Counted from the first letter of the stretch, positions 51,568 to 62,964 are shown. The stretch: DNA of 64,000 nt from Macrosoma leucophasiata (GCA_036365455.1 JAWQUS010000023.1:7316001-7380000), one strand, 5' to 3'. Translations and numbers: made by a program. The notes: generated from the letters alone by a model not told the origin.

Positions 51568-53100
51568 AATACCTTATTATAATCAATATTAGAGCTCATC
51601 TATAACGTGGTTCACATGAGTATAACCTAGTTATTAGTGCATTCAAATAATTAATGCTTAATTAAACTCAAACTCAAATAATTATTAAATCAATTGGAAA
51701 TAAAATTTGCTTATGATAGGTCAAATTACAAATATAAAATTAAAGCGAATAACAACTGATACGTTGATTAATAATATATGTCAATGTAAACAAAAATAAA
51801 AAATAGGATAATTAATGCGATTATTATCCGATATTGAACACATAGCTGTAATCGAATCGGGCCTAAGCTTACTCATATCGACTGATATTTGTAAGCATAA
51901 TACCTTATTATAATCTTATAATAGCTCATTTATTGCCAGATTCACATGATTATAACAACATTATTACTGAATTCAAATATTCAAGTTTCATTCCTTATCA
52001 TACGCGAGCCCGTCCGCGGGCTCAAACACAAGGTCATTTAAGTTAACAAGTTATTCCTCATCTTTAATGCGAATAATAATCCGATAGTGAACACGTAGCT
52101 ATAATCAAATCGGGCATTCCCATTCAAGTTTATATCACCTTCACTAATAGCAGTTCCGAACATTGCATTCCGAGTTTCCGATTCTGATTTCTTGTAGTTA
52201 ATCTGGGACGCAGACTCAGGTGATATGTTCTTTTGTTCTGTGAAGTCTGATCTCTTGTTCAAATATACCATTATGTGTTCCATATTTTCTGTAATTTTAT
52301 AGATAATATTTTAAGGTAACTAATAAAATCATCAATAAATTCAAAACTGTCGTCAAAAGAGTCCTTCAGGGTTGGCAGCGCGTCGGCAACTCGCCTGGTG
52401 TTGCAAATGTTCATAGGCGACGGTGATCACTTTCCATCAGGTGGCCCGTTTGCTTGTCTGTCAACCTTAAAACATAAAAAAAAATCTACCCTTTCAAATA
52501 TTTTTTCAAAAACTACAAAATAAAAGTCTTTACCTATAGATTACAGGAAAAGATATATACAATTGATGGTATAAATAGTATCATTTCGCTCCGGGAAAAC
52601 CATTACAATTTCAGCGTGTATAATAACAACGTAGGAAATTTTTTAAAAGTACGGATCCTGGAGTTGGATAGTACCTAATAACAATACAGTATCACCTCAA
52701 AACAAAATTCCCAAAACGTATACGGTGCTACTACAGGGAATCTATACCTAAATACAACATAAGGAAACATGTACATATATGAGTAAACTAATACCCTATT
52801 ATATTAATATTATAGGTACCTCATTTATTACGTGGTCCACATGAGTAAAACCTAATTATTAGTGCAATCGAATAAATAATTAATGTTTAATTAATGCGAA
52901 TAGTAATCCAATAATGAGCACGTAGCTGTAATTGAATTGGGCGGTCCCATTCAAGTTCATATCACCTTCACTTATAACAGTTCCGAAAATTCCATTTCGA
53001 GTTTCCGATTTTGAATTCTTGTAGTTAATCTAGGATGCAGACTCAGGTGATACCTACTATTGTTCTATGAAATCACATCTCTTGTTCAAATATTGAACCA
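51568..53100 (+). repeat. Threefold direct repeat
   Basis: Units start near 51568, 51891 and 52789, each with 'ataccttattata', 'gagctcat'-like, 'cacatga.tataac' and, further on, 'aatgcga', 'gaacac.tagct', 'aatc.aatcggg'. Units 2 and 3 also share 'caccttcact', 'cagttccgaa' and 'gcagactcaggtgata'. An apparent 81-codon frame in unit 2 (minus) is not maintained in units 1 or 3. Confidence 0.7.
52355..52485 (+). mobile_element. Family-J LINE 3' end
   Basis: 'caaaagagtccttcagggtt', 'ggcaactcgcctggtgttgc', 'ttccatcaggtggcccg', then an A-run at 52480. Inserted between units 2 and 3 of the direct repeat. Confidence 0.75.
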
Positions 53101-53130
53101 GATTTTCTTGTGTATTTTAATTTAATTTAA

Positions 53131-53530
53131 TTTTTATGTAATGGAGTGGCAAACAATCATGCAGTTCACATTGATGTTAAGTGATGACTGCAGCCTATAG
53201 ACACTCACACAAAGACCAAGGTAAAAATGCAAATGTGTTACCACTCCTGAGGCGTAAGGTTTTATGCCTCTGTGCCGAACAGACTACATTACCACCTGAC
53301 CGGAACACGACAGTGCTGAACATTACCATTTAGCGGCAAGACTATTTTTTTAATTAATTTATTTATTTATTTTAGGCAACAATTGTACACTTAAAGTAAA
53401 ACAAAAGGCCCATACAAATATATACCTTAAAAACTAACATACATATTTATTTAAACTAACACTAAATTACTATTAGGTAATGCGGTGGAGCCTATGCCTG
53501 CGAACTCCTTCTCTGGAGCTCTACCACCAC
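53131..53530 (-). mobile_element. Family-B SINE split by a LINE tail
   Basis: B consensus from the T-run (53131) to 'tagcggcaag' (53340), resuming at 53471 with 'attaggtaatgcggtgg'. The break lies within a few bases of the one in the 44713 copy. Confidence 0.85.
53347..53468 (-). mobile_element. Short LINE 3' end inside family B
   Basis: About 122 bp, T-rich at the left ('ttaatttatttatttatttt') and containing the reverse of a 'gtgtacaattgttgcc' tail. 'actatt' on both sides (53341-53346, 53469-53474) fits a short target duplication. Confidence 0.65.
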
Positions 53531-54654
53531 TATTGTTGTTATACTTAGACAAAATATTTTAGTGTTTGCTCATTTACGGTAAACTTTAGGCAACAGCGTT
53601 ACCGTTAGAGTTTCCAAGTAGATACCAGTTTTGATATTAATACCAGTATTAATACCAAAACATTTTTCTCAAAACCGGGATTCCCAGCTACATACTTTTT
53701 TTTTCATAATTTTTAGAAAAGGGTTCAGATATTTATGTAGACGATAATACATAGTCGTAAATCAAGTGGTGTTCAACATCTGTAAGGGACGAACGTTGTA
53801 GAGCTTGTCAGACAACCAGTTTTGCGTATGCGATTTTTTTTGTAGTTTGTCTTAATAGTAGACTACCAACATATTCGTTGAAGACGGCGTACATTAAGGC
53901 TAACTTGGTACCTCATTTTGCGTGCTATACATCATTGAAGCCGAGCCTCGACAAAAAAATATTAAGCAAAGTATGACTCCGGGGTCTCAGAACTTTGAGT
54001 GCTTAACATGAAATTGCAGGTTAATAAGTAAGTGTTTCAAGTTGCAAGAAGTGAGGTCCCTGGAGAGTGTTTGAGGTATTTGAAAAACAGCTTTTATCTA
54101 TAGGCTAAGGCCGTAGGATGCGCTTATGTGATCCATGGTTGAGTTTGCGTTATCATTCTTGAAATAACATGCAATCTGTGTATTGCGGTAAATACATATT
54201 TACTGCGGTTTTAGTTTAGGGCCTTATTAAAAGGGTTTTTCAAATTTTTTCATAATAAAGTCAACACTGTTAGCTTTTGTTTATCCATGTCGCGACGAAT
54301 GTAGTCGGTAATTTTGATCTGGACAGTAATCAAACACTACTTTTGATATATAACTGAAAATAATATTCGAAAGCAGATCAATTTTGCATAAATGGCACCG
54401 GACTAACCAATTGATTGATTCAGACAGATGAGTGCCAAATTGCAATCAGAATTTTTGTAGCAAAGCACCGGATTTGGCTTAGTTATCATTGCAATTAAGT
54501 GTTGACCGAGTTTTGGTATCCATTTTGAAGCTAGCGTTATACAGTGTCATTTTTTTAAAGATCCTGTTTTTTTTTTAAATATCTTCTCTATATATTGTCA
54601 CACAATATACTGTGCGAAACTTTTTAAATTTTCTTAATTATTCCTCTAAAAGTA
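53531..54654. other. No supported gene
   Basis: 1.1 kb without ORF or recognised repeat. Confidence 0.45.
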
Positions 54655-54723
54655 TGTATGTTTGTATGTATCTTCAAGTCCCTCATGGGTCCCTCAGAGT
54701 GAGGCGCGCCAAATGTGGCTAAC

Positions 54724-55030
54724 TGCCTCGGTAGCCTAGTGGTAGCAGGCCACTTCTACTACGCTGAGGTCCTGGGTTCGATTCCCGGGTAGGGGGTTAT
54801 CAAAGATAATGGTGTAAAGTCCTTTATTTCTGGTTTAATTGGGATTTTTCCATTTTCTGAAAATTGCCCAGTACCTCGAGGTTTGGTAATGTGCCCGAAG
54901 ATGTCAACAGGCTCGCCACCTGTTACATGGGCCAAAACGTAACCGGCGAATCGTGGGTGTTTGCATGTATGCATGAATGCATGCATATTCTTCTGCCTAC
55001 CCCTTCGGGGATTACAGGCGTGAAGTTACG
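54724..55030 (+). mobile_element. SINE-A, full length
   Basis: The best complete copy: head 'tgcctcggtagcctagtggt' with A box, B box 'gggttcgattcccggg', body, and tail to 'ggcgtgaagttacg'. 307 bp. Directly followed by the T-run of a family-B element. Confidence 0.92.
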
Positions 55031-55310
55031 TTTTTTTATAGTGATTTTTAAATAACTAAAGTGGTAAACTAGCTTGCAATTCACGTGGATGTCATGTCAT
55101 GATAGTCATCTTCACAAAAACCAGAGGTTAAAATTCGGATGCGTTGCCACCCCTGAAGCCTAAGTTGTTATGTCTCTGTGATAGATATTATGGGGCCATA
55201 CATTACCATCTAACCGGAATACGATAGTGCTGAACACTACCATTTGGCGGCAGATAGATTAGTTAACGCAGTGGTGGAACGCCCTACACTGGAACGCTAC
55301 CACCAGTAAA
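55031..55310 (-). mobile_element. Family-B SINE, diverged, abutting SINE-A
   Basis: T-run at 55031, B consensus order to the head 'gctaccaccagtaaaa' at 55310. It is more diverged than most copies. Confidence 0.8.
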
Positions 55311-55324
55311 AAAACGGAAAACTA

Positions 55325-55425
55325 GAGCGCTGAACACACAGGCTGAACACTACCGTTTTGCGACAGATACGTTAAGTAATGTGGTGGTGCCTACGCCCTC
55401 AAGCTAGTAAATCTACCACCAGTAC
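55325..55425 (-). mobile_element. Second family-B head, partial
   Basis: 'ggctgaacactaccgttttg', 'gtaatgtggtggtgcctac', 'ctaccaccagta'. It is a partial tandem copy of the head beside the preceding element. Confidence 0.65.
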
Positions 55426-55444
55426 AAACTGTGCTACTGCGATG

Positions 55445-55510
55445 AAGTTTCATATCTGTATATCCCAGAAGAGGTAGGCAGAAGAATACTTTTCTAGTGA
55501 CGTTTTCATG
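55445..55510 (-). mobile_element. SINE-A tail trace
   Basis: 'agaagaggtaggcagaag' and 'ctagtgacgttttcatg' follow the SINE-A tail in diverged form. Confidence 0.4.
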
Positions 55511-56032
55511 AATAAAGTTATATGGAACAAATTAAATAATTCGAATATTCCATGTTTTTAACATAGCAAAACAAACAACAATTATTTACTATACAATACC
55601 TACGCAATACCAGTATCCTTTCTAAATATTAACTTAGGAAGTAGGTACCTGTCTAGTTGGTCTGTCTTCAGTATGTGTAAACATTAGGGACGGAAGAGTG
55701 GTTTGACCTACTTAGAAATACCTTTCAACTTGCCAGCATTATAATATTTTCTGCAAATGATTACCCTAACAATGTGCTTTTTATACAGGAGTCTAAACGC
55801 ATGTGATGTTCATACGTTGTGTGTTAAAATGGAAAATTGTTCTGTTGTTACAGGTATGTATCCAGTATCCAGGATCCAAAAATTGCAACTGATCGGTGTG
55901 TCAATTTACGAGGATTAACGACATTTAGAATCAAATTAAAATTATTTCAAATAAAATAAAATCTAGAAATCTAGATACAACTGCTTCGGTAGTCCAGCGG
56001 TTGTAATGTTTTTAAATCCCTAATAGTCCCTA
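55511..56032. other. No supported gene
   Basis: 'ctgcttcggtagtccagcgg' at 55981 is the start of a tRNA-like head without the rest. Otherwise nothing. Confidence 0.45.
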
Positions 56033-56218
56033 CTTAATATAATAAATGCGAAAGTAACTCTGTCTGTCTGTCTGTCGGTTACCTTTTCACGTCCAAACGA
56101 CTGAACCGATTTGAATGAAATTTGGTACAGAGATAGAGCTGACTTTGAGAAAGAACATAGGCTACTAAGTTATTTATAAAACGACATACACGCGGGCGAA
56201 GCCGTGGGCAACAGCTTG
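56033..56218 (+). repeat. Family-M type repeat
   Basis: 'ataataaatgcgaaagtaac', (tctg)n, 'aaccgatttgaatgaaattt', ending 'cgggcgaagccgtgggcaac'. It has the typical frame of this lepidopteran repeat type. Confidence 0.65.
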
Positions 56219-56670
56219 TAAATAATAAAATAAAAAGTAAAGAGACTAGGCCATTTAATAGTTAACCGAACGCCTAATTAAGCTAGTTTGATATACGAGT
56301 ATTTACTTACACATTACATTCATGCTATTTATAATATTAAATCAATGTATATCGCTGTTATTTTAAAATGAAAACACATGGCAATCTCAACTTGGCTGAG
56401 TATCATTTATGCAATATGTTTTTGTTGGTTAAAGTACTTCACAAATCATAAGGATATCTTGCGAGAGAGTTGAAGCGATAAACTTTCTCATTCAAACTTT
56501 ACATGGGAAAACAATTAGAAGCTGCTCTCTCAGAGGTAATTGAATTATTAACATCTGAATAATTATCTAAAAATGTACACGAAAAGGGTGTATGTTGTAT
56601 GATATGTATGGTCAGTTTAGGACCGAAATCACGATAAACAAGAAAATTTGAGGCATGAAAAAAAACGAGG
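56219..56670. other. No recognised feature
   Basis: Nothing supported. Confidence 0.4.
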
Positions 56671-56897
56671 GTAAATTCACGCCTGTAATCCTCGAAGGGC
56701 TGGGCAGGCACCCACAATTCGCCGGTTAGGTTGGCGAGCCCATTGATATTTCCGGCTACATTACTATACTCCGGGGTTAATACCCCGAAGGAGACTTCGA
56801 GAAAATGGAAAAATCCCAATAGAACCAGAGATAAACGATTTTACACCGTTGTATCTGATACCTCCGACCAGGACAATAAACCCAGCGTAATAGTAGA
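56671..56897 (-). mobile_element. SINE-A with internal deletions
   Basis: Tail 'cacgcctgtaatcctcgaag', body 'aaaatggaaaaatcccaata' and head trace 'cccagcgtaatagtag'. Pieces are missing between. Confidence 0.75.
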
Positions 56898-56984
56898 GGA
56901 AGAAAATTAATGTTATAAAATAATTTTATATTAATTGGTGTGGTAGTATTTGTTGGTGACTACTGTTAATCCAAAAAACTAATT

Positions 56985-57092
56985 CACAGTAAGTCTTAGG
57001 AATCGTCGTGCATGTATGAAGAGAATGATGAATGTAGAAGAAGCACACTTTGCCTAACCTGTAAGCAACTTGGCGTGAAGATACATACACAC
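56985..57092 (+). pseudogene. RTE-like ORF2 3' fragment
   Basis: 'agtcttaggaatcgtcgtgc', 'gaagagaatgatgaatgtag', ending 'ggcgtgaagatacatacaca'. Same 3' end as the element at 44951, with a deletion. Confidence 0.75.
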
Positions 57093-57193
57093 TTAATTCA
57101 CTTTTCTGTATTTTGAGTGTCATATTCGTTGAAAATCGGACTCAAAAAACACAACTGCTGGGAAATTGTTGGAGTAAAGCTATACATGAAGGA

Positions 57194-57550
57194 AGCGCGC
57201 ATGGCCCCGCAGCCGGTGTTGATCATAAGCGATCTACTTAGTTAAGCACTACGGGCGCGGTCGGGTGTGTGATGGGTGACCGCTAGTGACAAATTAAAAT
57301 ACGCGTTTCCGTGCTTCGGAGGGCACGTCAAGCCGTCGGTCCCAGTTGCTATCGATAGATAGCAGTCGTTAAAACTTGTCGGAGGCTTTATGGGCGGTTT
57401 GTAAACATCTGAGAGCGGGTTGGCCGCTAACCCGTATCTCCACCAATCTGCATTGGAGCAGCGTGATGGAGTAAGCTCCAGGCCTCCCCCCAAAAAGAGG
57501 AGAGACTCGTGCCCAGCAGTGGGACGTATAATGGGTTGACATTATTATAT
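57194..57550 (+). mobile_element. Family-F SINE with 5S-rRNA-like head, plus strand
   Basis: Plus-strand copy, so the layout is easiest to read here. 57241-57285 reads 'gttaagcactacgggcgcgg' then 'gatgggtgaccgctag', collinear with about nt 45-95 of insect 5S rRNA. The body 'cgtgcttcggagggcacgtc' follows, then the tail 'cccagcagtgggacgtataa' and an AT-rich end. Confidence 0.78.
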
Positions 57551-58071
57551 TTTAAATCTATACATGAATGCGCATCAATCTCTGACAACTCATCCGGAGA
57601 TTCGAGCGTAAAGTTATGTTTGACATGACTAGAAAGTTCCTGATTTATTGTGCATACGCATATACAGTATACTCGTATCGAATACATGTCGACTCGATTG
57701 GGGAAAAAAAGTTTGTGTAATTTGTTTTCGTTCCGTTCTGTGTCTATGTCAATTACATTGTAGTTTTTTTGACTTACAGAACGTTTTGGGCCGCCCGCCA
57801 AAACCGTAGCTTCTGTAACAGATTTACCAAGAGTGAGAGTTTTAAATAGAAAACTTTAATCATAAAATGGTGTTGACGAATGTTGTTCGTGCAAGTTTTG
57901 CCCACTAAGAGGCCGGGTGCGATTTCATTCTAACTTTATTACCTACGAAACAAGTGGGAGCTGAAAATTATTTTATATATAGATTTTTTCTTCATTTAGA
58001 TCTTTGTTAAATAACGCATAATGCCGTTTATTGCGGAATTCTCGGCTTATTCTGACCAATTACATGCTATA
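57551..58071. other. No supported gene
   Basis: The 124-codon minus frame 57427-57801 starts outside and runs into SINE-F sequence. Not a gene. Confidence 0.45.
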
Positions 58072-58195
58072 AAACTATCGTCACTGCGATCGCCAATCCG
58101 CATGCCAAGCGTGGCGATTATGGCATATCCCCTTTATGGGGAGGCTTTGGTCCAGCAGTGGACATTTTTCGGCTGAAATTATTGATTGATGATGT
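58072..58195 (-). mobile_element. Family-E repeat, minus strand, with head
   Basis: The best view of the E head: reversed 'tcagccgaaaaatgtccact' and 'gctggaccaaagcctcccc', then the core with 'cgccacgcttggc' reversed. The simple 'attgattgatgatg' stretch at the right looks like the border. Confidence 0.7.
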
Positions 58196-58785
58196 TTATT
58201 TATTTCTAGAGTCGGCATTTATTTTCACACGGTGCAATAGAGCAAATGGACACTAATTTCCATATTAAAAACACTTTATCACCCGATACGAGTTAGTTAC
58301 TCGTAATGACGGTCATTTATAATTAAAATAGCCGCCTGAAAATGTGAGACAAAATGTAGTTTGCTAATTATTAACGGCTCGAGAGTGGTTTGTTCCTTGC
58401 ATAAATCAATTTTATGGTTATTACTGAGTAATGGTCCTATTCGCCGCTTGTTTCATTTGTTAATAACTTCAATTTCATAGAATAGTTTCATGAATAGAAT
58501 ATATTTGCCAATGAATAATGCTATAATTGAAAGTAAGGTTTACTCGGGATAAAGCGCCAGTGATTGGGCTTCGATATACATATAAGCTCCACCGCGGCCC
58601 ATAGCCTACCTGTCCCTAAATGGTAATTGAAATCATTTGAATTATCTACATAATGTAAGTCATGTTTTTTTGACTCAAAAATCTTAAAATATATTTAACT
58701 AGCTGTCTCAGCGAACTTCGTTCTGCCATAAATATGTTATGCTTTGTATTTTAATATATTTTTTATAAAAACCGCCTCCTCGCCG
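58196..58785. other. No supported gene
   Basis: A family-M-type border ('agctgtctcagcgaacttcg') lies at 58701. Otherwise featureless. Confidence 0.4.
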
Positions 58786-59050
58786 CAAAGAAAGGTTCCA
58801 CCCACACCAACTGGACGTCTGACAGTGCTCAACGGTTCAGTTTTCGCGTTCGTTTCTGCCTAGAACGTGTAAATTGTGGAACGAACTGTCAGTGCATCAC
58901 TTTGGGGTTCTTCGAAAATAGCGTCAAAAGAGTCCTTCAGGGCTGGCAGCGCGTTGGCAACTCTCCTGGTGTTACAAATGTCATAGGCGACGGTGGATAC
59001 TTTCCATCAGGAGGCCCGTTTGCTTTACTGTCAACCTTAATCATAAAAAA
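58786..59050 (+). pseudogene. LINE ORF2 C-terminus and 3' end (family J)
   Basis: One frame reads 'SFLPRTCKLWNELSVHHFGVLRK' and then stops. 'PRTCKLWNEL' is a classic marker near the C-terminus of CR1/Jockey-group ORF2 proteins. A second frame continues into 'VKRVLQGWQRVGNSPGV', shared with 34433-34563 and 52355-52485, so a frameshift separates the two. It ends in an A-run at about 59043. It is 5'-truncated and dead. Confidence 0.75.
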
Positions 59051-60013
59051 ATATCATTACTTACAATAAACAAACAATTTGGTACTAACTTCGCTACACC
59101 ACTCATGAAAATATCAGCAAAATATGTGTGTAATTTAATTTCATAAAGGTGTTCAAGACTACATAGAATATTTTTCGAATAACTCATCCGTGTCCAAGTG
59201 TCCTTGCTTCAGCAGACCACTTCAAATCTAAATATACGGTAAGTGGTCCTCAACTGAAGATGCTTTGTGGCCAAGTCACGACCGAATTATAATCTTGATG
59301 CTTAAAAATATTTGGCTTCGTTATTATACAGTGTAATAGGATTATATAGAAAAGGGGAATACGTACAGTTATTGGTAAGTTCAATGACTGAATAATAGGT
59401 CCACATTCAAATTATTAACTTCAATCTTGTTTAGTTAAGTTTATTTTTAATTTATGAAATTATTATATTAAACCAGGTTTTTTAGCGTTTCGTAGCCTAC
59501 AGCCCTTGAAAGCTGTAATTTGGTATAAATACTCGTATACCTATATCCAATATATTTACACCAAATGTGTATGTATACTATAAATATTTATACTAATATA
59601 TTCACGCCGAGAAACGACTATCAAGAAACCATTTTTTTTTTGGATCCTTCCGCTACACGTAAAGTGGGAATACTATATTTTTTTTTTATTTTTATACATG
59701 CTCATCCTATGGAGTTCAAATCGATTGGCATCGTTGAATATGTCTTTTAAAATATTGAGGGTTTGAGAAGAATATTTTTACATGTTTTGAATAAAGGATC
59801 CGTTTGTGAAATGCTTAGCTTTTAAAGTGCAAAGAATCATGGCAAGTTCCATACATTGATTTGGGAAAAAATTGCCATGACCTGTACCGACGGTTTATTT
59901 TGTGTTTTTTTTCCTCTGGTAGAGACCAGAGTGGTGATTTTAAAACGGGTGAAAAAAATATTGGCTCATAATAATATTACGATTTAAAAAGGAAGACTCT
60001 CACGGCTAAGTGT
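59051..60013. other. No supported gene
   Basis: Almost 1 kb of AT-rich sequence. The 61-codon frame at 59565-59750 has no motif. Confidence 0.45.
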
Positions 60014-61025
60014 AGTAGGGGAAGATGGGGTAATGGGAGTCAGCGGGTAATAAGAGTCACCTATATATCCACGAAACTATACACTCAATCAATGCATAAA
60101 CTACCTTCCCGTCCCTGCCCTGTGGCCCTGCCATTGCTTAAGATGACTCAAGTTTGTAGACGCACGCGCATTTGAGATATTGTAGTATTTTGTTTTTAGG
60201 CCTCGCCGATCTTATTTTTCGTCGGTGAAACAAACGATAAATGTCGAATTCTTCTAATAAACAGTCCATTATTTTACACGTTTGCGGACTAACACACAAT
60301 AATCAGACTTTCCGAGCATTGATGTGCAGTTTTAGACTCTCTCAATAATTTCTAGGATATTTTTTTTTCATTATCATATTTGTGGGTAATGAAAGTCAGA
60401 TGATTGCCATTCCTACGGATCATAGTGTCGACAGCTGGACTAGGCCCTAGATTGTCTAGATTCCAAGGATAGGCGGCTTGGCACTAGGGCAGGGAAAGTT
60501 CGGAATATTTATGGCAGTTATCAGTCAAATATGCTGAAAAATGGGGTCGTTTTTAACCCATTCCATGTCCCATGTACCACATGTGTCCATTTGCATTGTT
60601 TTAACTATTGTGTCTGCTTGCGGACAGTGAACGTTAATCTATACGCTCTATCTATCTAGCTGATCCCGTTGTCATCCCCTGGCCACGCCTTTGACCACAG
60701 ATGTATGTACTTCATGTGGGCTACGTTCTCACATGGACTACTTTAGTTGAAACTTGCCGGAAGGTTATATTTGCCATATGTGCTAAATTTTCTTTGTGCA
60801 TAAGTTAATCACCATTACCCCCACGCCAGTGCAATGGGAGTTAAAACGATTTTTTTGTAAAAAAGTTTTTTTATAATTTCCGAAGTTACTTGTCCAATTC
60901 ATTAAAATTGATAGTCAATTAAGTAAAGCTGACCTGTAGTCGGTTGCAATAAATATTTTGTTTGAAATTAAGTTTTTATTTCATGTCGCGCTGAGGTGAC
61001 TCCCATTATCCTATCCTACCCTACT
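60014..61025. mobile_element. DNA element with about 29-bp terminal inverted repeats
   Basis: The ends 'agtagggg-aagatggggtaa' (60014) and the inverse of 'gataatgggagtca'/'gtagggtagg' (to 61025) share 'aatgggagtca' and 'agtaggg' in inverted order. About 1.0 kb, no ORF over 60 codons. Target duplication not clear. Non-autonomous, superfamily unknown. Confidence 0.65.
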
Positions 61026-61534
61026 CAACAATTTTACGAGTTGTTCAGCTTAAATACTGTACATGAAAAAACAGAACTGTATGACCCGATACACACTTGG
61101 ACGGTTTATTTGATTCATAATGATTTAGGCGTAGATTAGTCCATCCATCTCTGCAACTAATAAAGACCAATACCAATCAATACACAACGTGAGAGAAAAG
61201 TAACATTTAGTTACTCGTATAAATTGAATTTTGTTGGACACCAGATGAATTGCGCCTGAGGGAAACGGTTGTTATAAGATTGTTACTCACTAAATCTTGG
61301 GAGAGAATGATTGGTTTGAACCTTGGAGGAACTTTAAATTAAAATTGCTGGTGATGTTATTTTAGTTTGGTCTTCTTCATAGGCAAGGTCGACGCCAGCC
61401 GATGATTTTGAGAGGGACGGGAGAGGGCAAATTAACCATCCGACGATATAAGGGAAGTTAGTAAATATATGTAGAATAGGGCAATAGTATGATTTCGGGA
61501 TTGTTCCAGAAAAGCTGAGTAAATCTCTTCAATC
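61026..61534. other. No recognised feature
   Basis: Nothing supported. Confidence 0.4.
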
Positions 61535-61650
61535 AATCTTTTGTTAGATTCAAGTGCCCCCCTACCTCCTCTGGCAGCTAAACAGTGGTATTTGGACATC
61601 ACGGTAATAGTACATATACCAAATTTAAAAGGAAAACTATTACGGCTTAA
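61535..61650 (+). repeat. Family-G fragment
   Basis: 'tagattcaagtgccccccta', 'ggcagctaaacagtgg', 'aaaaggaaaactattac' match 49590-49720. It lies inverted to the next copy. Confidence 0.6.
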
Positions 61651-61700
61651 TATACTCAACAACTTTACGAGTAACTGTTGATCAACTTAAAAAAATGTAC

Positions 61701-62370
61701 TTAGAAAAACCGATCAAGTGCGTGTCGGGCCACGCGCAGTGTAGGGTTCCGTCGTTATTCATTAGGTTTCTCTCGCAAACTTGTAAAGCTAACCTAAGTG
61801 TGATAGTTTTCCTTTTAATTTTATTATATATGGCTATTATTGACGTTACGTTTGAATTTCTAGCAACGACCGTTAAGTCGGTAGAGGGGGGGACAATTGA
61901 CTCTAACGAAAATTGGCCCTTTAAAGTTTAATAAATCACGAAAATCGAAAAATGATGTTCGTACACCCCTAACAGTTTTGAAAGACCTATAAAACGATAT
62001 CCCACACTATAGAAAACGAAAAACAACAAAAAATCCGCGTGTTACATGTGGAGTAAATACCCTAAAAAAAAAAACATGTTTTTATTCTATAACATTGTCG
62101 GCGTGATTAAGTTTTATAGTTGTGCTAAATTTTAACCCCCTTACTCATAAACGTACATTAGATACGTTTTGTCAGTTGCATTGTCAAATGTGCAGGATAG
62201 AAAGAGACAAAGTCGAGATTAGCAACACTTTAGCTAAAATACGTTTATGAATAAGGGAGTGAGTCTCTAGTACCAATAGTTTTTGCGCTTAACCGCGGAC
62301 GGACAGACAGACAGACAGACAGACGGATAGGGCAAAACTATAAGGGTTACTTGTTTACTACGGAACCCTA
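61701..62370 (-). repeat. Family-G repeat interrupted by a MITE
   Basis: Left end 'gatcaagtgcgtgtcgggcc' and 'tagggttccgtcg', right end 'ctacggaaccctaaaaacgg' with (gaca)n at 62293. The inner part matches 49440-49740 inverted. Interrupted by the MITE at 62135-62260. Confidence 0.7.
62135..62260. mobile_element. MITE, 'cccccttattcataaac' family, copy 1
   Basis: Ends 'cccccttactcataaacgta' and the inverse of 'acgtttatgaataaggg'. Inverted copy of 63844-63958 ('ttttagctaaagtgttgcta', 'tatcctgcaca' shared). Confidence 0.8.
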
Positions 62371-62780
62371 AAAACGGACCTCTATATATACTCAATTGTG
62401 AGCCCTATCCACGCGAGTCCAATTTATATTTGGCCGGTTTTAAATACTTATATTAACTGAGAATGAGAGAATGTAGAACAAATATTTACCTGAAGCGCAA
62501 ACAACCACACAGGAGTCGACTTGAACGGTAATAGAGTAACTTTATTAGCGGCTGTCTGTACAAATTTGACGGTAACGCGTGAAATGGAGGAGATGGTGTG
62601 CCTTTCAGATATCTAATACATTTTGATTTTAACTTTAAATAAAATTATGATCTGATTACGAAAACTTTTTTTGTCATTTTGAGGGTTCAGTACCTCAACA
62701 GGAAAAACGGAACCTATATTTTATAAGATCGTTTGTGCTTCTGTTTGTCCATCTGACACAGCTAATTTACTCCGCCGAAA
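62371..62780. other. Unassigned; short family-G trace at 62680-62740
   Basis: 'gggttcagtacctcaacagg' and 'aaaaacggaacctatatttt' resemble a family-G end. Rest featureless. Confidence 0.4.
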
Positions 62781-62870
62781 CTGGCGCATCGAGGGTGTTT
62801 GCGTGTATGCTTGTATGTACGCATTTACCTCTGTCTACCCTTTCGGGATGACAGGCGTGAAGTCACGTTT
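62781..62870 (+). mobile_element. SINE-A 3' fragment
   Basis: 'gagggtgtttgcgtgtatgc' to 'caggcgtgaagtcacg'. Confidence 0.7.
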
Positions 62871-62875
62871 AGATG

Positions 62876-62930
62876 AAGAAATGCGGTGGTAACTACCCCG
62901 TGAGCTCCATCTTTAGAGTTATTAAGTAAA
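62876..62930 (-). mobile_element. Family-B head fragment
   Basis: 'gaaatgcggtggtaactacc' and 'gtgagctcc' follow the B head. It abuts a SINE-A end, as at 55030. Confidence 0.5.
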
Positions 62931-62964
62931 GGTTGCTAATAAATACTATTCAACGAGATAACAG

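Noticed and set aside
52038..52283. 81-codon minus-strand gene
   Set aside because: The equivalent stretch in the neighbouring repeat unit has stops and mostly amino-acid-changing differences.
57241..57288. True 5S rRNA gene
   Set aside because: Only the internal control region matches; the flanks are SINE body, and there are three diverged dispersed copies.
57427..57801. 124-codon minus-strand frame
   Set aside because: Starts in unique sequence and ends inside the family-F SINE.
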